Shown here one piece after another: positions 1-5,591 of a stretch of 6,634 nt of DNA. The DNA is from Chthoniobacterales bacterium (GTDB taxonomy: Bacteria; Verrucomicrobiota; Verrucomicrobiia; Chthoniobacterales; UBA10450). The stretch covers positions 1-6,634 of the forward strand of contig JAICXG010000158.1 in the NCBI GenBank assembly GCA_025980625.1, in the 5' to 3' direction. The translations under genes and the position numbers were made by a program. A model generated the notes under the pieces. It searched no databases, had not been told where the DNA came from, and saw only the letters and a list, made by a program, of their open reading frames with translations. Positions within the stretch are counted from its first letter, which is position 1; each line of letters starts with the position of its first letter.

Positions 1-1053
1 AAGATCGCCCCGCGCCACGATGACGGCGCGCTGGCCATCGGGAGCGAGGTTGACCGACTCAAGATGTTTTGAGGCATCGAGAAACTGCGAGCGACCGGAA
101 GCGAAATCTTCCTTAATATTGATCGGCAGGGGCGCGAACTGCCCGCTCCCAAGATCGTAGCGCCAGATGTAGCCCGCTTGTTCAAAGACGATCGCGTCCT
201 TGCCGATGGTGGGAAACTTGATGTCGAAATCGCGGAAATGAGTGATCTGCTTCGTCTCCTTGGTGCCGAGATCGATCGAGAAAAGATTCATCCGATTATC
301 GCGATCGGAGAGGAAGTAAATGTGGTTGTCTGGGCCCCACAATGGGCAAATATCCTGGGCCGGGTTATTGGTCAGGTTCTCGGTCTGCTGGGTCTTGAAA
401 TCGTAGATCCAGACGTCGTCGGCCATGCCGCCCCGATAATGCTTCCAGGTGCGGAACTCACGGAAGACACGGTTGTAAGCCATCTTGGAATCATCTGGGG
501 AAAAAGAGGCGAAGCCGCCGCGCGGGACGGGGATTTGCTTGGGCAGGTCGGCATCCAATCCGACCGTTTCGAGGTCGCCGATGAAGGAATTGAATGAGGT
601 GCGGCGGGAGCGAAAAATGACCTGCGGCTGGGTATTTTCCCAACCGATCACGATGTTGTTTGGTCCCATTCGGTCGGAAATATCGTCGCGGGAGAGCGTT
701 GCCGTCGTGGTCAGGCGCTTGGGCTCGCCACCTTCTCCCGGCATGACGTAGACCTCAGTGTTGCCGTCATACTGTGAGGTGAAGGCGAGCTGTTTCCCAT
801 CGGGGGAGAAATGCGGAAAGGAGCTATAGCCGGGGCCGCTCGTCAGGCGCCGGGCTGTCCCGCCGTTTATCCCCACGGTGTAGAGTTCGCCCGAATAGCA
901 AAAGACGATCTGGTCGCCATTGGTAGTCGGGAAACGCAGCAGCCGGGTCGTGTTTGGCAACTGCTGTGCATCGGTGGAATGGAGGGCGAAGAGAACAACA
1001 AAGAACGGGAATAAACAAGCGGCGCGGCGTGAGAAGGCTCGGATTCGATTCAT
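1..1053 (-). CDS. Tricorn protease homolog, N-terminal part (truncated by the window edge)
   Basis: The minus strand reads without a stop from an ATG at 1053 to base 1, giving the first 351 residues. Residues 1-29 look like a Sec signal peptide: a basic start (MNRIRAFSRR), a hydrophobic core (about 13-24) and a likely cleavage after TDA, so the protein should be exported. The rest is a beta-propeller of the tricorn type: GELYTVGINGGTARRLTS (55-72), HFSPDGKQLAFTSQYDGN (81-98), EGGEPKRLT (107-115), GFASFSPDD (180-188), then EFRTWKHYRGGMADDVWIYD (199-218) and LSDRDNRMNLFSIDLGTKET, which are diagnostic for bacterial tricorn homologs. These are large serine peptidases (family S41, about 1,000-1,100 residues) that degrade peptides. 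The propeller is thought to gate substrate; the PDZ and catalytic Ser/His part lies outside the window, so activity cannot be judged. No clear Shine-Dalgarno is seen. A TolB-like propeller without a protease is a less likely alternative. Confidence 0.9.
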   Translation of the reverse strand, partial: MNRIRAFSRRAACLFPFFVVLFALHSTDAQQLPNTTRLLRFPTTNGDQIVFCYSGELYTVGINGGTARRLTSGPGYSSFPHFSPDGKQLAFTSQYDGNTEVYVMPGEGGEPKRLTTTATLSRDDISDRMGPNNIVIGWENTQPQVIFRSRRTSFNSFIGDLETVGLDADLPKQIPVPRGGFASFSPDDSKMAYNRVFREFRTWKHYRGGMADDVWIYDFKTQQTENLTNNPAQDICPLWGPDNHIYFLSDRDNRMNLFSIDLGTKETKQITHFRDFDIKFPTIGKDAIVFEQAGYIWRYDLGSGQFAPLPINIKEDFASGRSQFLDASKHLESVNLAPDGQRAVIVARGDL

Positions 1054-1079
1054 AGGCGAACGAGAAAACTGCGTTTGAA

Positions 1080-1093
1080 TTGCATTGGTGCAA
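1080..1093. repeat. Short inverted repeat upstream of the tricorn homolog
   Basis: TTGCA and TGCAA arms of 5 bp flank a TTGG spacer, 27-40 bp upstream of the tricorn ATG. The position would suit an operator or a 5'-leader hairpin. The arms are short and there is only one copy, so chance is a real possibility. Confidence 0.25.
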
Positions 1094-1154
1094 CCCCGCA
1101 ATTTGAAGGAGCATCTGCAGCCCGTCCACAGACCCGCCGTCGGCTCTGGCTCCG

Positions 1155-1183
1155 TTGACAAAAAAAAATCAAGGTGATAAGGT
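1155..1183 (+). promoter_or_regulatory. Sigma-70-like promoter for the HNH gene
   Basis: A perfect -35 box TTGACA (1155-1160) is followed, after a 17-bp A-rich spacer with an A9 run (1160-1168), by TAAGGT (1178-1183). That -10 box is weak (3 of 6 matches), but it is preceded by TG with one intervening base (1175-1177), making an extended -10. Transcription would start near 1190, leaving a leader of roughly 40-70 nt before the HNH start. It lies in the only non-coding gap between the divergent genes. The call is from sequence pattern alone. Confidence 0.55.
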
Positions 1184-1206
1184 CGCGCCAACTCGGGCCG
1201 GCATAT

Positions 1207-1214
1207 CGTTAGGC
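1207..1214 (+). repeat. Recurrent 8-base word CGTTAGGC (one of five exact copies)
   Basis: CGTTAGGC occurs on the plus strand at 1207-1214, 2752-2759 and 5956-5963. Its complement GCCTAACG occurs at 1635-1642 and 6569-6576. One-mismatch copies are at 4752-4759 (GCCTAACA) and 5382-5389 (CCCTAACG). Roughly 0.2 exact copies would be expected by chance in this length counting both strands at equal base frequencies. The copies fall in the intergenic gap, the HNH gene, nuoN and nuoL, with the near-matches in nuoM. Function is unknown. Confidence 0.4.
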
Positions 1215-1221
1215 AAGCTTG

Positions 1222-1227
1222 AAGGGA
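1222..1227 (+). promoter_or_regulatory. Possible ribosome binding site supporting a CTG start at 1232
   Basis: AAGGGA ends 4 bases before an in-frame CTG (1232-1234). The HNH frame opens after a TGA at 1220-1222 and contains no ATG or GTG before the conserved domain. This site would therefore favour CTG at 1232 over TTG at 1259, which has no well-spaced purine-rich site. Confidence 0.3.
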
Positions 1228-1258
1228 ATCTCTGCACTCGCTACTCGACAATCAGGTT

Positions 1259-1849
1259 TTGGTTCTTAACCGCCTGTGGCAGGCGGTGAATGTTTGCTCG
1301 GCGCGTCGTGCCTTCGCGCTCCTTTATCAGGGCCACGCGCAAGTTGTCTGGGCCGACCAGCAGAACAACTTTGCGACCCACGATTTTGAGAGCTGGCGTG
1401 ATTTTTCCAGCAACGCGCCCGCCGCCGAGCACGAAATGGTCGCCACCATCTCTTGGAAGATTCGGGTGCCGCGTGTGATCGTGCTCCTGCTTTTCGATCG
1501 ACTGCCGAAGAAAGAAGTGAAATTCACCCGCCACAACGTCTTCGAGCGCGACAACAACACCTGTCAGTACTGCGGGAAGATGTTCGAGCGCCAGGAACTA
1601 AACCTCGATCATGTTCTGCCGCGCGACAAAGGCGGCCTAACGACGTGGGAAAACGTCGTTTGCTCCTGCATCCCGTGCAACACGCGCAAGGGAAATCGCC
1701 TGCCGCACCAGGCGAACATGCATCTGATCCGCAAGCCGCGCCGGCCGAAGTGGCGGCCATTTGTCCACGTCACCTTCGCCAGCCAGGCGCATGAGAGCTG
1801 GCGGCATTTCGTCGATCTCGCCTACTGGAACGTCGAACTGAGCGACTGA
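1259..1849 (+). CDS. HNH endonuclease family protein (McrA-like)
   Basis: The 196-residue protein has two parts. Residues 1-30 (VLNRLWQAVNVCSARRAF, then LLYQGHAQVV) match the conserved start of a widespread bacterial HNH family. Residues about 90-150 form the HNH nuclease with its zinc site: CQYC (102-105), LDHVLPRDKGG (116-126, catalytic His118), WENVV (130-134) and CIPCNTRKGNR (137-147). All zinc cysteines and the DH...N signature are present, so it should be able to cut or nick DNA. The biological target of this family is not established, and the McrA label is one of homology only. The start is uncertain: TTG at 1259 removes part of the conserved VLVLN strand, and an upstream CTG at 1232 behind AAGGGA would restore it (LHSLLDNQVLVLN). 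It is transcribed divergently from the tricorn gene from its own promoter, and its last 28 bp overlap the convergent sulfotransferase gene. Confidence 0.88.
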   Translation: MVLNRLWQAVNVCSARRAFALLYQGHAQVVWADQQNNFATHDFESWRDFSSNAPAAEHEMVATISWKIRVPRVIVLLLFDRLPKKEVKFTRHNVFERDNNTCQYCGKMFERQELNLDHVLPRDKGGLTTWENVVCSCIPCNTRKGNRLPHQANMHLIRKPRRPKWRPFVHVTFASQAHESWRHFVDLAYWNVELSD

Positions 1850-2634
1850 CCGGCGCTGGTGTTCGGCGGATGTTCCTTTGCCGCCTCGAGCTGTTTGTAA
1901 CGGTCGACCCAGTCCTCCGTCACCGCGTCCGCCTGGCGGGTCGTTCTCGGCGGCCCCAAGACGAACCCGCGCGGCGGCCGAATCCGGAGAAAATCCAGCA
2001 CCCGAGCAACAGTCCCGGCATAATCCGCGCACAATTGCTCGTAGGTGATCGCGAGCGGTTCGATGTCGTTGCGCTCAAAAAAATCGGCCCAGCTTTCCTC
2101 CGCGTGTTGGGCGGAACGAAGGCAGTCGGCGATCAGCTCTGGATCGAACACCAGCTCGGGCGCAGCGCCTTGCTCGGGGCGGACAACCCACTGGTCGGTT
2201 TGCATCGCGCGGGCCTTTGAAATGGCCTGCCGGAGCTTGTCCTGGCGGGTGAGTTGGACGCAGCGCAAGCGCGGGAAAGCGGAGTGAAAAAGCTCAATCT
2301 CCCGTGCTTTCGGCCCGCCAAATTCACCGCTCTCGCGCAGCCGCTCGACGAAGCGATCCAGGTCCCAGGCTTCGAGCCGAAAACCAAAGACCGCGTTTGG
2401 CGTGGCAGTGGCGCTTACGATTCCGCGGACATAATGCGCAAAATGATTAACCGCATCGAGCCCGTAGCGTGCCGCGTACTTTGAGGCTAACTGCTCGTGG
2501 AAGTATTGCAGCGGACGGCCGGCGAGATGCGTAACACGCAAACCGGCGGAAAGGAGGTGAGCGCCGGAACGGGCGACGGCGCAGAGCGCGTAGGAGTTGG
2601 TCGGCTGGAAGAGATGGTGGAGGAGGCCAAACAT
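1822..2634 (-). CDS. Stf0-type sulfotransferase
   Basis: The 270-residue protein aligns along its length with Mycobacterium Stf0 (trehalose 2-sulfotransferase), an enzyme moving sulfate from PAPS to a sugar hydroxyl. Visible motifs in order: YALCAVARSGAHLL (15-28), the 5'-phosphosulfate loop; GLRVTHLAGRPLQYF (31-45); VFGFRLEAW (82-90); VQLTRQDKLRQAISKARAMQ (126-145), the 3'-phosphate site with Arg130 and Ser139; EESWADFFERNDIEPLAITYEQL (in 179-201, split across the helix and strand of the fold); and RQADAVTEDWVDRYK (233-247). Two departures stand out: the loop reads RSGAH instead of RSGST or RSGSH, and Gln43 (CAA) replaces the Glu that is Glu36 in the mycobacterial enzyme, its proposed catalytic base. 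No signal peptide or membrane segment is seen, so it is probably cytoplasmic. Its ATG is 12 bp after the nuoN stop on the same strand, suggesting co-transcription. The acceptor is unknown; trehalose is not implied. Confidence 0.82.
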   Translation of the reverse strand: MFGLLHHLFQPTNSYALCAVARSGAHLLSAGLRVTHLAGRPLQYFHEQLASKYAARYGLDAVNHFAHYVRGIVSATATPNAVFGFRLEAWDLDRFVERLRESGEFGGPKAREIELFHSAFPRLRCVQLTRQDKLRQAISKARAMQTDQWVVRPEQGAAPELVFDPELIADCLRSAQHAEESWADFFERNDIEPLAITYEQLCADYAGTVARVLDFLRIRPPRGFVLGPPRTTRQADAVTEDWVDRYKQLEAAKEHPPNTSAGQSLSSTFQ

Positions 2635-2646
2635 TCAGTCAGTAGC

Positions 2647-4104
2647 CTACCGAACGACCATTCGCGGCACCGGCAGCTCGGGACTGAGCGCGTTTAGAAT
2701 CGGTTGCGGATAAACCCCGAAGAAAATAATCGCAATGACCAACGCGGACATCGTTAGGCGGGAAAGCGGGCTGGTGTGCACCGGCGTCGCGTCTGCAGCC
2801 GGCTCCAGCCAATACATCGCCCGCACGACTTTGAGATAATAATAAAATCCGCAGCCCACTGTGATCACTCCGATGACGACGAGCGCGACCTGATGTTGTC
2901 GGATCGCCGCATCAAAGACAAAATACTTTCCCAGAAACCCGGCGGTGAACGGCACCCCGGCAAGCGAGATCATTCCGATCAGCATCGTAAAAGCAAGAAA
3001 AGGCGAGCGCTTCGCCAGCCCGGCGTAATCTTCAATCTGATCACCCGCGCTGTTCCCGACGACGATGAGCACCGCAAACGAGAGCAGCGTCATGAGAAGA
3101 TAGGCGACGAGATAATACGCGACCGCAGCTCCGGAAAATGCGACCACGCCGATGAGCAGATAGCCCGCGTGCGCGATGCTCGAGTAGCCGAGAAGCCGCT
3201 TGAGATTGGATTGCGGGAGGGCGGCGAAATTGCCGTAGATGAGAGTCGCTGCGGTCACGCCGACAAGCACGCGCCCGACCTCCGGCAACATCAGGAATGG
3301 TCCGAGCACGCGGAGTAGCACGACAAACCCCGCCGCCTTCGAGCCTACCGAGAGAAAGGCCGTTACCGGAGTCGGCGCGCCTTGATAAACATCCGGAACC
3401 CAAATCTGGAATGGCACCGCCGCGATCTTGAAACCGAGCGCAACGAGAACGAGCACGATGCCGAAGAGGAGGGGCGCGTGATCGACATTCTGCGTCGCAA
3501 TCACACTCGTGATCCGGGCCAGATTGGTCTCGCCAGTGACGCCAAAAATCCAGGTGATGCCGTAAACGAGAAAGCCGGTCGCGAGCGCGCTGAGGATGAG
3601 GTATTTCACGCCGGCTTCGAGCGCGACTGGATTGCGCCGGGTGAAACTGACGAGCACGTAAAACGACATCGTCACCAGCTCGAGCGAGACGAAGATCATG
3701 ATAAAGTCGATCGCTGACGCCATCCACATCAGGCCCGCGCAGGTGAAAAGCGGGAGCGTGAAAAATTCCCCGAGACCCGCCTGTGGGGTGGCGGCGGGCA
3801 CACCGATTCGGATCATTGGCGCATAATCGATCGCCATCACGAGCACGAGGATGGTTGTGACGAGCGCGAAACGTTTGAAGAAAATCGCGAGCGGGTCGGC
3901 TGTGTAGAAAGTCCAGAAGCCGGTCGCAGTCGCGGGCCCTGGAGTCGTGCGAAGAAAGAAGCTCGCGATCAACACCGCGAGCAGCCCCGCGATCGCGGCG
4001 ATTGCAAAACCTCGCCGATTCGCGCGCTCCATGAATGCTTCGGCGAGAAGCAAGACCAATCCCCAGACGACAACCGCGATCTCAAGCGCAGGCGGCGGGA
4101 TCAT
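2647..4104 (-). CDS. nuoN: NADH-quinone oxidoreductase (complex I) subunit N
   Basis: This 485-residue, roughly 14-helix inner-membrane protein is one of three antiporter-like proton channels of complex I. Length matches the family. Key residues are in place: Glu142 in SLELVTM (TM5), Lys167 in AGVKYLILSALATG, Lys226 in GFKIAAVPF (TM7), Lys256 in SVGSKAAGF (TM8) and Lys393 in GFLGKYFVF (TM12). The family signature WVPDVYQGAPTPVTAFL is at 235-251 and LKRLLGYSSIAHAGYLL at 301-317. One oddity is Gln233 in VPFQIW, where most relatives, including E. coli His224, have His. The ATG at 4104 overlaps the nuoM stop as ATGA, so translation is probably coupled; no separate ribosome binding site is seen. 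It is the last nuo gene, followed 12 bp later by the sulfotransferase. Confidence 0.97.
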   Translation of the reverse strand: MIPPPALEIAVVVWGLVLLLAEAFMERANRRGFAIAAIAGLLAVLIASFFLRTTPGPATATGFWTFYTADPLAIFFKRFALVTTILVLVMAIDYAPMIRIGVPAATPQAGLGEFFTLPLFTCAGLMWMASAIDFIMIFVSLELVTMSFYVLVSFTRRNPVALEAGVKYLILSALATGFLVYGITWIFGVTGETNLARITSVIATQNVDHAPLLFGIVLVLVALGFKIAAVPFQIWVPDVYQGAPTPVTAFLSVGSKAAGFVVLLRVLGPFLMLPEVGRVLVGVTAATLIYGNFAALPQSNLKRLLGYSSIAHAGYLLIGVVAFSGAAVAYYLVAYLLMTLLSFAVLIVVGNSAGDQIEDYAGLAKRSPFLAFTMLIGMISLAGVPFTAGFLGKYFVFDAAIRQHQVALVVIGVITVGCGFYYYLKVVRAMYWLEPAADATPVHTSPLSRLTMSALVIAIIFFGVYPQPILNALSPELPVPRMVVR

Positions 4105-5591
4105 CGCGTGTTTTCAACCAGCGCGGGTGGAAAAGCCGGTCCCAGCAGGTGGATGAGGGTGTTGGGAAAAAATCCCACGATCACAGTCGCGATGATGAGC
4201 AACACCGCCGGCCAGCGCAAAGTGGTTGTCAGCGCCGGCTGTTCCGTCCAGTTTCGAAGCCGCACGCCCGGCGGACCCATGAAAATGGCTCGATAAGCGC
4301 GCAGCATGTAAATCGCCGAAATCACCACACCCCACAACGCCAGCGCAGTCGCAATCTGGAACAAATGGAAGCCTTGCCAATCCGCGCCGACTCGGAAGGC
4401 GCCGAAGAAGATGAGGATTTCACCCGCGAAATTCGCGAAGCCGGGAAGACCGATGGCCGCGAAGGTGCCAACGCCGAAGGCGAATCCCGCGAAGGGCATG
4501 AGCTTGGCCAGGGCGCCGAGATCGGCGAACACGAGGGTGCCGGTGCGTCGCCGGATTTCACCCGCAACCGCAAAGAGCAGCGCGATCGAAAGCCCGTGCG
4601 CAAACATGAGCAGCGCCGCGCCATTGAGTCCGATCAGGTTCGCACTGGCGATGCCGAGAAAGATATAGCCCATGTGCATCACGCTCGAGTAGCCGAGCAT
4701 CCAATCGAGCCGCTTCTGCGCAATCGTGACGAGGCCGACGTAAATGATGTTGCCTAACAACAGCACGACAAGCAGCGTCCGCCAATGTTGCGCCCCCGCC
4801 GGGACAAGCGGCAAGGCGACGCGCAGCAGGCCATAAAGCCCGAACTTTTTCAACACGCCGGCGTGCAACATCGCCGCCGGTGCAGGCGCCGCAGCATAAG
4901 CTTCCGGTGCCCAGGTGTGGAACGGAAAGAGCGAAATGAGGACGCCGAAGCCGATCAGGAGGAGGAGAAAAATATTGTTTTGCGCGGCTGGAGCGATCCC
5001 GCCTTTGCTCGCGACCACTTGCAGATCGCGCAGATCAAAACTGCGCATCGCCGGCGGGACGCTGCGATAAAGCAGAATCAGCCCGATAAGCAAAATGAAA
5101 CTGCCGACTGCGAGATAGATCGTCACTTTCCAGGCAGCAGCGAAACGATTGCCTGAGCCCCAGATTCCGATGAGTAAAAATGTCGGGATCAACGCAAGTT
5201 CGTGGAAAGCGTAGAAGAAGAAGAGATCGAGCGAAGCGAAAGCGCCGATCGCTCCGCTCGCGAGAAACAGCAGGCAGGCATAAAACAACCGCTCCGATTT
5301 TTCGACCGGCGGTGAGAACCAAACCGCGCAAAGCAGGACGAGCGCAGCAAGGAAAATCATCATCAGGCTGAGGCCGTCCGCCCCTAACGAAAAGCTGAGG
5401 CGCCAGCTTTGACTGATCGGGAATGCGTTCACAAACTGGAACCCACCCGGCACCGGGCGGTAAAGAAACAAGCCAACCAAGGCCGCCACCGTGGTCGCGG
5501 CCGCGCCGATCAGCGCCGTCAGCCGCGCTGGCGCGTCGAACATGATCAGAATGGCCGCGAAGATCGGCGCGAAAACAATGAAGAGGAGCAT
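4101..5591 (-). CDS. nuoM: NADH-quinone oxidoreductase (complex I) subunit M, atypical channel residues
   Basis: This 496-residue polytopic membrane protein is the middle antiporter-like subunit of complex I. Recognised elements: Glu131 in AFHELALIPTFLLIGIWG (TM5), FPFHTWAPEAY (222-232), AGVLKKFGLYGLLR (244-257), LDWMLGYSSVMHMGYI with His306, FAHGLSIALLF with His332, and Glu391 in NFAGEILIFFGAF (TM12). The TM7 lysine (E. coli Lys234, seven residues before the His of FPxHTW) is absent: residue 218 is Leu (CTC at 4940-4938). TM8 has an extra His243 and a double Lys248-Lys249, where E. coli has one Lys (265). The loop after HTW is AAAPAPAAMLH instead of the usual TEAPTAGSVxL. This looks like a distinct NuoM lineage rather than a broken gene. 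The ATG at 5591 was chosen because it shares one base with the nuoL stop (TGATG) and begins the hydrophobic TM1; the frame stays open to a TTG at 5747, but that stretch is polar and overlaps nuoL. Confidence 0.95.
   Translation of the reverse strand: MLLFIVFAPIFAAILIMFDAPARLTALIGAAATTVAALVGLFLYRPVPGGFQFVNAFPISQSWRLSFSLGADGLSLMMIFLAALVLLCAVWFSPPVEKSERLFYACLLFLASGAIGAFASLDLFFFYAFHELALIPTFLLIGIWGSGNRFAAAWKVTIYLAVGSFILLIGLILLYRSVPPAMRSFDLRDLQVVASKGGIAPAAQNNIFLLLLIGFGVLISLFPFHTWAPEAYAAAPAPAAMLHAGVLKKFGLYGLLRVALPLVPAGAQHWRTLLVVLLLGNIIYVGLVTIAQKRLDWMLGYSSVMHMGYIFLGIASANLIGLNGAALLMFAHGLSIALLFAVAGEIRRRTGTLVFADLGALAKLMPFAGFAFGVGTFAAIGLPGFANFAGEILIFFGAFRVGADWQGFHLFQIATALALWGVVISAIYMLRAYRAIFMGPPGVRLRNWTEQPALTTTLRWPAVLLIIATVIVGFFPNTLIHLLGPAFPPALVENTR

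Noticed and set aside
178..597. 139-codon plus-strand open frame that looks moderately protein-like
   Set aside because: It is antisense to the tricorn propeller, whose motifs are unmistakable. The acceptable composition comes from codon structure of the opposite strand.
1054..1231. A small gene or RNA in the divergent gap
   Set aside because: No open frame with a plausible start and no stable hairpin with a T-tract is seen; the content is explained by promoter-like sequence.
1207..1642. CGTTAGGC and GCCTAACG copies as integron attC core sites (GTTRRRY / RYYYAAC)
   Set aside because: The words fit the core consensus, but pairs are hundreds of bases apart, lack the inner L-box pair and hairpin, and most copies lie inside conserved coding sequence. 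No integrase or cassette structure is present.
1637..2032. 131-codon minus-strand frame bridging the HNH and sulfotransferase genes
   Set aside because: It is a shadow of both genes with no motif; conserved HNH zinc motifs and the Stf0 C-terminal motif explain this DNA.
2776..3717. Plus-strand open frames of 180 and 111 codons opposite nuoN
   Set aside because: Both are charged shadow frames without a recognisable domain or start signal; nuoN accounts for the region.
4035..4757. 240-codon open frame on the plus strand, antisense to nuoM and nuoN
   Set aside because: It is again a charged, low-complexity mirror of a membrane-protein gene. The opposite strand has clear conserved complex I motifs.
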